Shown here: positions 1-10,520 of the stretch, piece by piece
How positions within the stretch are numbered: position 1 is the stretch's first letter
Layout of the letters: each line of letters opens with the position of its first letter
DNA from: Mucilaginibacter phyllosphaerae
GTDB lineage: Bacteria > Bacteroidota > Bacteroidia > Sphingobacteriales > Sphingobacteriaceae
Direction of reading: 5' to 3'
Length of the DNA stretch: 64,000 nucleotides
Assembly: GCF_004378255.1 (NCBI RefSeq)
Contig: NZ_SNQG01000005.1
Coordinates: forward strand, 124,001 to 188,000
The notes under the pieces: generated by a model
Seen by the model: only the letters and a program-made list of their open reading frames with translations
What the model was told of the DNA's origin: nothing
Databases searched by the model: none
Made by a program: the position numbers and the translations under genes

Positions 1-3000
1 GCCGGTTTGCAGCGTGGCGGCAAATGGCGTTTTGCTGTTGGTTACCGGCGTATAATCGGTATTATGGTAATACAGGTTATAGCCGTAGGCATCTTTGGCT
101 ATGGTTGGGTGCGCCGTGCCGCCATCGCCGCCTATATCGGCGGTAGCGGTTACGGCTGTGCTGTTTACGCCTTTTAGCCAGCCCTGCAGCGTGTAGGCAT
201 AGTCTGTACCCTGCACCTTGCCGTAAACATCCCCGGTCTCCGTACGGCTTAAAGGGCCGTGCAGGTAGTAGTTATAGCTTGCATCCAGCCGGCTATGGTC
301 TTTAAGCAGATAGCTGCCCTGCAGGGCGTTAACGATGGCGCGCCTGCCCGTCCAGGCTTCTTTCAGCCTGTTCTCAGCATCGTAAAGGTAACTGTAGTAA
401 AACTGGTCGGGCTGCCCGTCCTGGTAGCGCACCAGGTTCACCTTCCCGCTGATCAGGTCATATTCGTAATCGATCCGTTTAAGGCCGGCTTCCGTCTCTG
501 AATTGGGCAGGCCGCTGATCTGCTGCCACAGCGTTCTTACGTTCCCGTCCAGGTCATAATCGTAATAGGTACCCCGCAGGGAGGGGCCGGTCTGCGTATC
601 GGCATAGGTGCTGGCGGCTACTCTTTTGCGCAGGTTGTTCTGGCTGGCAAGCGATGCTATACCGTTGCCCGGCGGCGCAGGCACGTCATACCACGTACGC
701 GTGATCTGGCTGTTTTGACCCGATGTGGCAAACTGACTGATGGTGCCGTCTGGTAAAAAATCGGCGGTACCAAGCGTAACAGCCAACTGGTTCTTCTGCC
801 CTACCTCGGTAATGCGGCCCAGTACATCGTATTGGGTATAGCTGTAATTATTAAGCGGTGAGGCTGCCGTGCCGTACTGCTTATCGTTCTGCGAGATCAC
901 CAGCCTGCTCAACAGGTCATACCAGTACCGGTTACTGCCGCCATCCGGCGATAGCTGCAGGCTTACCTGGTTGGTGCTGTTGTAAGCATAAGTGGTGGGT
1001 AAGGTATGGGCATTGTAATACTCGCGTAAAACGGTTTCGTTAGTGGTGTTATCAACCGTTGTAGGCCCGCCTGCCGGTGGCACATTAAAGCGGTACCAGC
1101 CTTTATTCGGCAGTTCGGTGGCTGCAAAATACAATTGCGAAGCATCTGATTTGATGGTAGCCAAAGGCAAAACATGGTCATAAAGCAGCATGTGTTTGAT
1201 GCTTTGTAAATTATCAGGCAGTATCACATTCGGGTTGGCTGCTTTTATGCTAAAGCCATAAGGTGAAGCAATGGCAGACCCGCTGGTTACGGTTAGTTTG
1301 GTACCGTTAAGGTAAAGCTCCGGCGTGCCGGGCACACCCAGGCTATTACCCTGAAACACAATATGCATAAAACGGTCCAGCGGTAAAACTGCCGAAATAT
1401 TTGCCTGGTAGTGAGCATTTGATGGCACAAAACTGATCCCGTTGGCTACAGTCTGGTTCATCGGGAACACATTGATATCAAGTTTAGAATTGGCAATAGT
1501 TACCTGGAATGTATATTTTTCATCGCTTGTGGTTTCTATAAAATGGGTGTTTGTAGATCCATCGTTATAAAACCACATGGCAACCGCCCCCTGCGGGGCC
1601 GAAAGCACCTGCGAAAGGCTCAAGAGCGCATCGGGTACAGAGGTGGCAGCCGCAGGCCCATTATAATTCATTGGCTGCGGGTTAACCCCGTAGTCGCGTT
1701 GCTGGTCTATATTTCTAAAATACTTGCTATCAAAAAGGGTAACACCTTCCGGCGGGATAGTGCGCACCAGGTTATCAGCCTGGTCGTAATAATAAAGTGT
1801 GTAATGATAAATTTGCTGTACGGCTGTAAGCCCCGCATTGGCTTTAGCCAGTTTACAGGTATTGATATAGTTTTCCCTAAAAGCACGGCGGTTTTCGGCA
1901 ATGTAGTTATCATACCCTATTTTGCCTGAACTAAGCGCAACAGTAACAGCGTTTTTCACACAATCATAAGCATCCTGCGGTACGCTGCCGTAGGGCAGTG
2001 TATTCACCAGCAGCGGTGCCGGGTTGGCCTGGCTTACCGATGCCTCATAATTAAGATAATCATCGTAAGTGAGGGAGAAGCCATACGCCTGATTCATAAA
2101 GTTGCTCAGTATCACCCCATAGTTAGCATCACTTGCAGAAAGCGCATTATTAAACAAGCTATTCATATTCGCCTTCTTATCAACATAATCGCTGTAAGTA
2201 GCATAACCGCTATTGGCCCCATCCAGAAATACCGGCAAGCTAATATCTACAGGCAGCACAAAACGGCAATTGTTACAGGATTTTTGCAGGGCAGCAAGTT
2301 CTGTAGCAGTAATGGTCATGGCAGATGGGAAGGTGGCCACCAGGTAATTATACAGGGGCATATTTGCGCCTGCTGCCAGTTGGGTTAAACTATTTAGCTT
2401 GGTACATATATCGGCATTAGTGTTACTGATAGTTTTTACTACCGATTGCTGCTGCGGTGTATATGGATAAGGCGCATCTATCAGCCAGGGGTTAAGCAAG
2501 GGCGTAAAATTGCTTAAGTTAAGCGTAGATAAGATAACATCCCCAAAAGAGTTGTAAAGATACACTGCAGAAGTCACCGGTCGTGTGCTTGCACCAAAAG
2601 GATGGTTTATATCACTTCCGGCAGTACATACCTCCAGCAGGCCGTTGCGCAGATTGGTGATTTGCTGTGCGGTTTTAGAAGCAAGATCAAGCCCTGGCTG
2701 TAAGCGTTCTATCCAGATATCAGCCATAGATGCACAAGCGGCTGCACCCTGTGCTTTTATCTCAGCCTTTGTCTGCGCCTCCAGATCGGATTGATTGGTA
2801 GCGCCTGCCTGAGCCGCAAAATTATCTTCAACATCCGGGAATCTTGTTTTTTTGTAAGCATAAACGGCCGGGCAATTATTAACGGGCGGCGTATAAGGTG
2901 TTGCCGTGAAATTTGAACACTTAGGCACCGCAGATGTTGATGTAAATTCCGTAGCCCCGCTTATATTTAAAAGGCAATCAATATTATATGAATCAATAGT

Positions 3001-3822
3001 ACAGTTTGAATTACCGGGATCAAGGCGACTACCCATATATTCATATTCTGCGGTGCTTTGGCCGGTATTGATACTTAGGCTGATCGTGGTATTAGTAGAA
3101 CTTGAGTAGTAAGGGGCTTGCTTTTTTGTAGCTGAAAAAACAAGCGTAATAGGATTAGGTGCAACAACTGTATTACCCGCACTATTCTTCAAAGTAACCA
3201 AAAGATGCAGTATAGGGAAAGTGCTAATATCGCCGCAACCACTTAATGAAGAATTAATATCCCTATCATTAATTATCTCAACCAAAACATTGCCTGAACC
3301 ACTGCTACCTGTATTACTACCACCAGAGCCGCAAACAGCGCTTTTAATCAACACCGATGAAAGCGAGATATTATCAGGCACACAAAAGCTTTTTTGCGAT
3401 TCGCCAGCTGCAAATACGAAAGTATGTGTCAGATCCGGATTATCAACAGCAGGCGGATAATACAAATCAACGGTTACAGCCTGCCCAACGGGCCCTGCAT
3501 CACGCGTAAGCAAAATGGTTTGGCTACCCGTACAGGCAGGGGTACTGCCTGTATAGCTACGTAAGCTAAAATCAGCAGCAACCGGGCAGGAACCGGGCAA
3601 CTGAAAATTCAGCTTTTGGCCCACCGGGCAAGCATTGCCGCAATTTTGGTTAGCCAGTTGGGTATATATCTTCTCTTTAAGTTCCAGGTAATAATCGCGG
3701 TATAAAAGCCATTCACGATCGGGCACACGGCAATTAGCGGCAGGCGTACAATTATTCCATATCTCTTCCGTCTGTTCATTTGAAGAAAATGAAAGCGGCA
3801 CTGTTCTGAAAAATCGCGCCAT
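1..3822 (-). CDS. RHS-repeat giant surface protein, partial (runs off left edge; probably 5'-truncated)
   Basis: The minus strand stays open from an ATG at 3822 to base 1, giving about 1274 codons with no stop in the window. The visible part begins MARFFRTVPLSFSS and holds a Cys-rich region. At about residue 676 it has YYYDQADNLVRT, a signature of Bacteroidota RHS proteins. A LamG/concanavalin-like segment follows at about 735-870 (AMWFYNDGST..., LYLNGTKL). From about 995 there are RHS/YD repeats (YDVLGRITEV, YDYDLDGNVRT, YLYDAENRLKEA). Such proteins are normally very large secreted wrappers or surface proteins. No signal peptide is visible, a TGA lies in frame directly upstream of the ATG, and the reading frame abuts another truncated gene, so the original 5' end is probably missing. 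The C-terminal core and any toxin tip lie outside the window. The family call is secure; whether it is expressed is not. Confidence 0.85.
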   Translation of the reverse strand, partial: MARFFRTVPLSFSSNEQTEEIWNNCTPAANCRVPDREWLLYRDYYLELKEKIYTQLANQNCGNACPVGQKLNFQLPGSCPVAADFSLRSYTGSTPACTGSQTILLTRDAGPVGQAVTVDLYYPPAVDNPDLTHTFVFAAGESQKSFCVPDNISLSSVLIKSAVCGSGGSNTGSSGSGNVLVEIINDRDINSSLSGCGDISTFPILHLLVTLKNSAGNTVVAPNPITLVFSATKKQAPYYSSSTNTTISLSINTGQSTAEYEYMGSRLDPGNSNCTIDSYNIDCLLNISGATEFTSTSAVPKCSNFTATPYTPPVNNCPAVYAYKKTRFPDVEDNFAAQAGATNQSDLEAQTKAEIKAQGAAACASMADIWIERLQPGLDLASKTAQQITNLRNGLLEVCTAGSDINHPFGASTRPVTSAVYLYNSFGDVILSTLNLSNFTPLLNPWLIDAPYPYTPQQQSVVKTISNTNADICTKLNSLTQLAAGANMPLYNYLVATFPSAMTITATELAALQKSCNNCRFVLPVDISLPVFLDGANSGYATYSDYVDKKANMNSLFNNALSASDANYGVILSNFMNQAYGFSLTYDDYLNYEASVSQANPAPLLVNTLPYGSVPQDAYDCVKNAVTVALSSGKIGYDNYIAENRRAFRENYINTCKLAKANAGLTAVQQIYHYTLYYYDQADNLVRTIPPEGVTLFDSKYFRNIDQQRDYGVNPQPMNYNGPAAATSVPDALLSLSQVLSAPQGAVAMWFYNDGSTNTHFIETTSDEKYTFQVTIANSKLDINVFPMNQTVANGISFVPSNAHYQANISAVLPLDRFMHIVFQGNSLGVPGTPELYLNGTKLTVTSGSAIASPYGFSIKAANPNVILPDNLQSIKHMLLYDHVLPLATIKSDASQLYFAATELPNKGWYRFNVPPAGGPTTVDNTTNETVLREYYNAHTLPTTYAYNSTNQVSLQLSPDGGSNRYWYDLLSRLVISQNDKQYGTAASPLNNYSYTQYDVLGRITEVGQKNQLAVTLGTADFLPDGTISQFATSGQNSQITRTWYDVPAPPGNGIASLASQNNLRKRVAASTYADTQTGPSLRGTYYDYDLDGNVRTLWQQISGLPNSETEAGLKRIDYEYDLISGKVNLVRYQDGQPDQFYYSYLYDAENRLKEAWTGRRAIVNALQGSYLLKDHSRLDASYNYYLHGPLSRTETGDVYGKVQGTDYAYTLQGWLKGVNSTAVTATADIGGDGGTAHPTIAKDAYGYNLYYHNTDYTPVTNSKTPFAATLQTG

Positions 3823-6800
3823 TCATGTAACTGTGGATGCCGGCCAACCTAAAGTGGTTGTTTATGCACATATTTTTGCATGAGCCCGATCTGCTGCTTC
3901 GCTGATACTTCCGGTAAATGCCTTAGGCAACCAGTATTACAGTATGAATTATATTAACCCCCAAAACGCCTATGGCAAAAATTTCATCACACTTGTAGCA
4001 ACCGAAGACAACACCAGGATATTTATCAGATTAAAAAATAAGGAACTTATACCCGAAGGCGTTCTGTTGGCCCATGCCGGTGATGTATATGAATATTATA
4101 ATGTTGCAGACTTAACCGGAGCTTACGTACGAACCGACGGAACATCCTGCAACAATTTCGCAGTGTTTTCCGGCAATTCCGGTGTTAAAATCTACTATAC
4201 AGATCTTTGTGATGCACAAACATTAGATCCCCTTTACCAGCAATGCTATCCTGTAGAAAGCTGGGGCTATACTTATGGCTACATTCCATTTTCAATGGAA
4301 TCTACTGTTGCCTACCCGGTAAGAACCGGAGGACAGATAGTGCGTGTTATTGCTAAAGATGATGGTACCATAGTAAAATTTAACGGTGCTGTTGTAGCTA
4401 CTCTTAACAGCGGAGAATTTTATGCAACATCAAAAGCGCTTGCACAACCTGCTTACATAGAGGCTAACAAACCGGTAAGCGCAGCACAATTTGCGCAATC
4501 ACGAGACTGTAGTAACTGGCCCGACTATCTTTCAATCGGTACACTGGGCGATCCGGATATGGTTTTGCTCAACCCGGTCAATTATAATATTAAAGATATC
4601 ACGATATATTCTTCCAATAAAGAGAAGATACAGCAACAGTTTGTAAATATACTGATCAAAACAAAAGATGCAGCCTCATTCAGAATAAACAACGCCCCAC
4701 CTTCAAAACCTTTTCAAACCTTTACAGCCATGCCCGGCTATTCGTACATACAATTATTGCTGCCGAAAGAAGCCGACGGCAATTTTCACCTGCAGGCAGA
4801 TGGCGGCTTTAACGCAATAGCTTACGGTTTTGGCGAAGTAGAATCATATGCATACTCGGCAGGGACAAACATGGCAACAAATCATAAAATTAGTGGATAC
4901 AGCGAGCTATTACAAAAAGAAATAGACAATGCATGTGTAGATGATAATTTTTATTTCAGGCTTGTTTTATCTTACCTGAGCCCGAAGATTACCTGGCAAC
5001 TTGATGCAAAAGAACAGCCTGTCATACAGCAAAATCCGGCGGCGACAGAAATTATGGAGAACGGGCGCACTGCTTATGTTTATCGCTTTCCTAAATCACC
5101 GGCTTATAACCAGCCTGGTAATCACGAAGTAAAGATAATTGCTGATTACAATATAGCGAAATGCGGTGCAAATAGCCAAAATATAAATTATATTTTTACC
5201 AGCCATGCTCAACCAATTCCTGATTTTAAGGCCGCTATGGATTGCTTTAACAGCTATCGCTTTACCGGCCAAAGCACCGGCGACGGCCCTTTACAATATG
5301 ATTGGAATTTTGGTGACCCGGGTTCTGGCACCAGTAATACATCCGGAGAGGAAAATCCGCAACATTTATTTTCTGCTAACGGTACTTTTCAAGTAACGTT
5401 AACTGTAAAATCATCATATGGGTGCAGTGCTACAAAAACCATCCCTTTAGTGATCCAAAATTTCGTGCCCACATTCAGCAGTTCTTCTCCTTTGTGCGCA
5501 GGAAATCAGATCATCTTCACAGATTTAAATGGTTCTGCAGTATTTGGCCCTGACAAATGGCAATGGGACTTTGGTGACGGAAGCCCAATACTGGAAACTT
5601 CCATTAAAACTGCACAGCATACTTATTTGCTAAGTGGTAAATTCACCGTTCGCCTTCAATTAATAAATTCTAAGGGATGTATTAGCGGTGCATTTGAACA
5701 GATACTAACGATTAATCCCGACATTTTGGCCGATTTTACTTTTACGCAAGATTGTAACCAGGATGCGTTTACAAGTTTTAATAATAACTCGTCTGTAACC
5801 AGTAACGCTATTTTAAATTACAAATGGGATTTTGGTGACCCTCAATCTTTAAGTAATGAATCAACAGATAAAAACCCTAAACATCAATTCTCCGGTCCTG
5901 GCAATTATGATGTTTTGCTTACAGTAAATTCCGACCAGGGCTGCAAAAAAACAGTTGTAAAAAAAATGATTATTAACGGGCCACTAAAGGTTGATTTTGA
6001 AGTAATTAGTGGTTTGTCAATATGCGGCACACAGGTTATTCTTAAAAACACCTCTAATGTTACAGGCTTGAGTAGCCTGGAAGTTTATTATGATGCTTTG
6101 AACAAACCAGACCAAAAAACTATAATTTCACAACCACAAGCAGGGCAAATCTTAACTTTTGACTATCCCACTTTAACAGGAAATGAAAGTAGAATTCATC
6201 TTATAAAAGTAATTGCCTATACAACTGCCGGATGCTTTGATCAGAAAGAGGCAAGCATAACGCAATTTCCTTCTCCGGTAATTTCATTTCCAGCTGTTCA
6301 GCCATTATGTATTACCGCTCAACCATTACAACTCAAGGCTGTTGAACAATACGGGCAATCTGGCTTAGGAAAGTATTTGGGAAACGGAGTAACAGAAAGC
6401 GGGTTATTTTCTCCAGCAATTGCAGGTATTGGATCACATGAAATAAGGTTTGAATTTACAACCAACGGCAATTGCATAGATTCAAAAAAACAATTTATTA
6501 ATGTATTATCAGAGCCAATAATAAATGACCAAAACTTTACCACAAAAGCGGGTACATCTATAACGCTGCATCCACAATACCAGGGAGATAATCTGAGCTA
6601 TTCCTGGGAGCCTGCTACAACACTTGATCTGAGTAATATTGCATATCCTACAAGTAACGCTTTAGAAAGCACAGCATATCGCCTTACTATTACTAACGGG
6701 GCCTGTATGGCAACGGCCATAATTAATCTGAAAGTTATACACGAGCCGTTGGTTAGAAACACTTTTACACCAAACGGTGATGGAAAAAATGACTTTTGGG

Positions 6801-7006
6801 AGATTGATAATTTGGAGGTTTATCCAAAAGTTGTAGTTGACGTATTTAATCGTTATGGTATAGTTGTATTTCACACTACTGAGCCAAGTAATTATTGGGA
6901 TGGTAAATATAAAGGGCAGAATGTGCCTGCGGGTACATATTATTATACCATCAATCTGGGGAATGGCAAGAAACCGTTTTCTGGATATGTAACAGTTTTA
7001 AGATGA
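3782..7006 (+). pseudogene. PKD-domain adhesin with IgGFc-binding-like N-terminus and T9SS type B sorting tail; 5'-truncated with in-frame TGA
   Basis: An open frame of 1020 codons starts at the ATG at 3944, but protein-like sequence in the same frame continues upstream. From 3782 it reads ENESGTVLKNRAIHV, then VVVYAHIFA, a TGA at 3881-3883, and then ARSAASLILPVNALG. This matches the order of an IgGFc-binding-type N-terminal domain, in which a small residue such as Ser (TCA) would replace the TGA. No start or signal peptide is found before the junction near 3780. The intact part carries the rest of that domain (VATEDNT), PKD domains with WNFGDPGSG, WDFGDGSP and WDFGDPQS at roughly residues 425-690, and a gliding-motility-type C-terminal T9SS sorting domain (TFTPNGDGKNDFW, YWDGKYKGQNVPAG). 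It overlaps the next gene by 4 bp. An expressed shortened protein from 3944 would lack a Sec signal and could not reach T9SS. Confidence 0.72.
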
Positions 7007-8025
7007 GGTTCTTGATTTGCCTTTATATCTTATGTTTAATTTGTTTTACTTTTAATCAGCTGTATGCGCAACAGCGCCCTCAATACAGCCAATATATTTT
7101 TAATAATTATTTACTCAATCCGGCATTGTCCGGAATGGAGAGTTATACAGATGTTAAACTCGGTTACCGTGCGCAGTGGGCAGGTATTGAAGGCGCTCCT
7201 ACCACCGCTTTCTTTTCTGTCAATGCCCCTATTGGCGGCGAATTTATTCACGGTGACCCCACCTCTTTTGAATCGGAAGCCAGTCAAAACCCATTTAGCA
7301 GGTACGACCCTTCCGAATATACAGCTTCTGATCCACATCACGGTATAGGTATGATGGTCGTATCAGATAAAGCAGGGGCAATTACACAAACAAATTTAAT
7401 GGGTACTTACGCCTATCATTTAGGCATCAGCAACCGGTTAAATTTGTCGCTTGGTGTGTCGGCTGGTTTTACACATCAGCAAATAAACACAGCACTTTTA
7501 ACCTTAAAAAACCAGGATGACCCTACAATTAATAATTTAAATGGTAACACATGGCAGCCGGATGTAGGATTGGGTTTATGGGCCTACTCATCAAATTATT
7601 TTATTGGATTTTCAATTCAGCAATATCTCAACCAAAAAAGTTTTAATAATGGTAATAACCCAACTACAGATATTGTAAATATACCTCACTATTATTTTTC
7701 GGCAGGTGTTAAAATATTTCTTAATGATGATATTAGCGTAACACCCTCGGCGTTGTTGAAGTTGACACAACCGATACCTGTTTCCTTTGATTTGAATACC
7801 AAATTTTCATTCCGTAATAAATTTTGGCTTGGTGCAGCCTACAGACGCAACGATGCTATTACCGGTATGGTTGGTTTTAATTTAAACTCCTTAATTAATT
7901 TAGGCTACGGTTACGATATCAATACCTCATCTCTTAGAACGGTTAACAGCGGTACGCATGAAATATTCATCGGCTTGTTACTCAATAATTTTTTTAAACT
8001 TCAATGCCCGGTTCATGGATTTTAG
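7003..8025 (+). CDS. PorP/SprF family type IX secretion outer-membrane protein
   Basis: This 340-residue protein has an N-terminal signal peptide (LICFTFNQLYAQ) followed by QRPQYSQYIFNNYLLNPALSG, the hallmark opening of PorP/SprF proteins. The rest looks like alternating beta strands ending in an outer-membrane barrel (GYGYDINTSS, GTHEIFIGLLL). Members of this family are typically encoded just downstream of large T9SS type B substrates and help secrete or anchor them. Here the ATG overlaps the stop of the PKD adhesin in an ATGA arrangement, so the two are translationally coupled. If the adhesin is dead, this partner is probably orphaned, although its own reading frame is intact. Confidence 0.88.
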   Translation: MRFLICLYILCLICFTFNQLYAQQRPQYSQYIFNNYLLNPALSGMESYTDVKLGYRAQWAGIEGAPTTAFFSVNAPIGGEFIHGDPTSFESEASQNPFSRYDPSEYTASDPHHGIGMMVVSDKAGAITQTNLMGTYAYHLGISNRLNLSLGVSAGFTHQQINTALLTLKNQDDPTINNLNGNTWQPDVGLGLWAYSSNYFIGFSIQQYLNQKSFNNGNNPTTDIVNIPHYYFSAGVKIFLNDDISVTPSALLKLTQPIPVSFDLNTKFSFRNKFWLGAAYRRNDAITGMVGFNLNSLINLGYGYDINTSSLRTVNSGTHEIFIGLLLNNFFKLQCPVHGF

Positions 8026-8126
8026 TCAACTATATATTTTAAAAACTATCCGTTAGAATACCATATTTTGTATAATTTTATCACATGCAGATGTACATCT
8101 GTTAATTACAACCTTAACACTCACAA

Positions 8127-9494
8127 TTGATGAAAAAAAAATTACTTTTTATTCTATTTCTTGCTTTATCTCAAGCTGTTTTTGCACAAAATACTTTCCC
8201 TACCGAATCTGGCAGCAACGTGGGCATTGGTACGCTTTCGCCAACTAACAAACTTCACATTGTTGATGCAGCCGGCAGCAGCGCAATAAATTTACAAACC
8301 GCTACTAATAATTTAAACGAAACTATCGGGATTTCTTTTGGCACACAAACAGGCCCCAGGATAAAGGCTGCTGTGGTAGGGTTAAACACAAATGTAGATA
8401 ATGCTGCAGGTGCACTTTTATTTCGTACTAATAACGGAACCACGCTCGCAGAAAAAATGCGGATAACCAGTGATGGTTTTGTAGGCGTTGGCACAACTGC
8501 TCCAACAAGTTTGCTATCTGTTGGCGGAAACTCATTCATTTTAGGTTATCAGCAGGCCGCTATACGCTACAGCCCAGTTATTACAAGCGGAACAGGTGGA
8601 ATGCTGGGCCTGCAGATGATGGCCAATCCTACAGCTAATTCTACCGCAAGCTTATTCGGCATTTATTCACAAATGGGGACGGAAACGGGACTATCTAATA
8701 ATATTGGGACAATGAACGGCATAGTAACTTCAATTAATAACCGCGGTACAGGTAATATTGGAATAGTGAATAATATGTTAGTAACAACACCTATGTTTAC
8801 TTCAACAGGCACGGTAACAACCAGCTATGGCTTAGTAATTCATCCGCAATTAGTTACTAATGTTACTACAGGTTATGGTATTTCCCAATTAGGCAGCACC
8901 GATCTTAATTATTTTGCAGGCAACGTAGGCATTGGCATTAATAATCCTCAAAATAAACTCGTAGTTTCTCAAAGCAATTCGGTTATACCCGGCGCTCTTA
9001 TAAGAGACAGTGGTACGGGCAACGCCGGTTTGGCCTTTGTTGTTCCGGGCGTATCGTTTACATGGGGAATAGATCAATCTGATAGTAAAAAATTCAAATT
9101 GTCAAATTCTTCTACCTTAGGCACAAACGATTATATTACCATAACAAACGCAAACGGTAACGTAGGTATTGGCACCACTAACCCAACAGACAAACTGGCC
9201 GTAAATGGTACCATTCATACCAAGGAAGTAAAGGTTGATTTGAATGGATGGTCTGACTATGTATTTGACAAAACTTATATTCTCCCCGGCCTTAATGATG
9301 TGGAAACTTACATACAACAAAACCATCGGCTGCCCGAAATGCCTTCAGAAAAAGAAGTGGTTGAAAATGGATTAAAACTTGGAGAGATGAATAAGCTACT
9401 AACAAAAAAAGTAGAAGAACTAACCCTGTATTTAATTAATCAGCAAAAGCAAATCGACGAACTTAAACAGCAAATTAAGTCCTTAAACAAATAA
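8127..9494 (+). CDS. secreted tail-fibre-like repeat protein with C-terminal coiled coil
   Basis: The 455-residue product has a Sec signal (LLFILFLALSQAVFAQ). It has repeated elements of the form NVGIGT..P.NKL: NVGIGTLSPTNKLHI, GVGTTAPTSLLSV, NVGIGINNPQNKLVV and NVGIGTTNPTDKLAV. The C-terminal part carries WSDYVFDKTY, LPEMPSEKEV and a heptad-rich stretch from about residue 415 (MNKLLTKKVEELTLYLINQQ). This layout is common in Bacteroidota proteins resembling phage tail-fibre chaperone/trimerisation tails, but no intact S74 peptidase catalytic region is evident. It is probably a trimeric exported fibre. It lies about 100 bp after the PorP/SprF gene and is closed by the terminator at 9572. Function beyond surface exposure is not known. 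Confidence 0.75.
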   Translation: MMKKKLLFILFLALSQAVFAQNTFPTESGSNVGIGTLSPTNKLHIVDAAGSSAINLQTATNNLNETIGISFGTQTGPRIKAAVVGLNTNVDNAAGALLFRTNNGTTLAEKMRITSDGFVGVGTTAPTSLLSVGGNSFILGYQQAAIRYSPVITSGTGGMLGLQMMANPTANSTASLFGIYSQMGTETGLSNNIGTMNGIVTSINNRGTGNIGIVNNMLVTTPMFTSTGTVTTSYGLVIHPQLVTNVTTGYGISQLGSTDLNYFAGNVGIGINNPQNKLVVSQSNSVIPGALIRDSGTGNAGLAFVVPGVSFTWGIDQSDSKKFKLSNSSTLGTNDYITITNANGNVGIGTTNPTDKLAVNGTIHTKEVKVDLNGWSDYVFDKTYILPGLNDVETYIQQNHRLPEMPSEKEVVENGLKLGEMNKLLTKKVEELTLYLINQQKQIDELKQQIKSLNK

Positions 9495-9571
9495 TTAGTG
9501 GTGATAAGAAGATAATTAATAGCTAAAAATTATTTTTTTTTTTCCATTGGTAATTCTAAGCATAAATTTAA

Positions 9572-9607
9572 AACGCCTAAATACATTATTTAAGGCGTTT
9601 TTTGTTT
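9572..9607 (+). terminator. rho-independent terminator
   Basis: The arms AACGCCTAAATA and TATTTAAGGCGTT form a near-perfect stem, followed by a T-rich run from 9598. It closes the tail-fibre-like gene and insulates the riboswitch operon. Confidence 0.85.
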
Positions 9608-9698
9608 TTAGTACATCTAATCATTCTCGTCTTTTATAATCTATTTCAACCAATTTTAATAAAAAATATAAATACTATAGAAATAGTAGATATTGTTA

Positions 9699-9706
9699 TA
9701 TATTTG
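9699..9706 (+). promoter_or_regulatory. Bacteroidota-type -7 box (TATATTTG)
   Basis: TATATTTG matches the TAnnTTTG consensus of the Bacteroidota primary sigma factor. It sits about 16 bp before the 5' arm of the SAM riboswitch, where a start site is expected. A convincing -33 TTG was not seen. Confidence 0.55.
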
Positions 9707-9721
9707 CATCGAAATAGTTCT

Positions 9722-9832
9722 TAATAATTATCAAGAAAGACTGAGGGAAAGGCCCGATGATGTCTTAGCAACCTATACGCCACAGGTATAAAGGTGCTAA
9801 CTCCTGTCTGCAGCAGTGCAGAGAAGATAATG
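9722..9832 (+). promoter_or_regulatory. SAM-I (S-box) riboswitch
   Basis: The order of conserved S-box blocks is visible: ATCAAGAAAGACTGAGGGA, GGCCCGATGATGTCTTAGC, AACC, a P3 arm pair (ACCTATA with TATAAAGGT) and GCTAACTCCTG. The closing GAGAAGATAAT pairs back with ATTATC to make P1. These are diagnostic of the S-adenosylmethionine-binding SAM-I aptamer. It lies about 100 bp upstream of the TlpA-like gene. No strong terminator follows directly, so control may be at translation or by an unseen expression platform in 9833-9933. It implies that the operon is turned down when SAM is plentiful. Confidence 0.93.
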
Positions 9833-9933
9833 TTCGTAAATATAGCATGCCTGTTTAGGTAATTTTTACATCGTCTTTGTCTGCTCCTGTCTCTTCTTGA
9901 TTTTTTAGCCGGAATAATTTTAAAAGCATTACT

Positions 9934-10503
9934 ATGAAAATTAAACATTTACTCATTACCTGCGCCCTGCTATTTTCGGTTATAGCAGCCCGGGCGCAAA
10001 CGGCCCAACCGGCTAACACTGCAGATACCGACAGGGGCTATATGGTTAAGGTTGGCGATACCGCACCTGCAGATTTTGAACTGCAGCTTACCGACGGTAC
10101 AAAAACTTCGCTGAAGCAACTTGCCGGCAAAATTGTGATACTGCAATTTACAGCCAGCTGGTGCAGCGTTTGCCGCGAGGAAATGCCCCACCTGGAAAAA
10201 GAGCTTTGGCAGGTTTATAAAGATAAGAATGTTGTTTTGATAGGTGTTGACCGCGATGAACCCCTGCAAAAAGTTATCGGCTTTAGGCAGGCCATGAACA
10301 TCAGCTACCCGCTGGCGCTTGACCCTGGTGCAGCTATTTTTGCACGGTTTGCCAATAAAAAGAGCGGTGTTACCCGCAATGTGGTGATAGACCGCAACGG
10401 CCGCATCGTGTATCTTACCCGTTTATATAATCAGCAGGAGTTTTCGGCCATGCTAAAAGTTGTTGATGCACTCGCCAATAAACCAACCGCTGCCATTTAC
10501 TAA
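9934..10503 (+). CDS. TlpA-like thioredoxin-fold redoxin, exported
   Basis: This 189-residue protein has a signal peptide (LLITCALLFSVIAARAQ). A redoxin/AhpC-TSA fold with the active-site motif WCSVC (Cys-Ser-Val-Cys) follows at about residues 77-81, flanked by ILQFTASWCSVCREEMPHLE and later GVTRNVVIDRNGRIVY with the cis-Pro-equivalent region. TlpA/ResA-like proteins reduce or exchange disulfides in the periplasm. It is the first gene after the SAM-I riboswitch and precedes a Cys-rich micro-ORF and SusC/SusD. A role in handling sulfur compounds or disulfides taken up by the transporter is therefore plausible but inferred. Confidence 0.87.
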   Translation: MKIKHLLITCALLFSVIAARAQTAQPANTADTDRGYMVKVGDTAPADFELQLTDGTKTSLKQLAGKIVILQFTASWCSVCREEMPHLEKELWQVYKDKNVVLIGVDRDEPLQKVIGFRQAMNISYPLALDPGAAIFARFANKKSGVTRNVVIDRNGRIVYLTRLYNQQEFSAMLKVVDALANKPTAAIY

Positions 10504-10520
10504 TACAAACACAAATTTAT

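Noticed and set aside
259..3460. Short plus- and minus-strand ORFs inside the RHS gene
   Set aside because: They overlap the long open minus-strand frame with clear RHS and LamG motifs, and show no protein-like features of their own.
3881..3883. TGA read as selenocysteine or programmed read-through in the PKD adhesin
   Set aside because: No SECIS-like structure or selenoprotein context. A Ser codon mutated by one base, together with the missing 5' end, explains it more simply.
9521..9546. T-run near 9530 as a second terminator
   Set aside because: No stem of useful length precedes it; the clear terminator is at 9572-9607.
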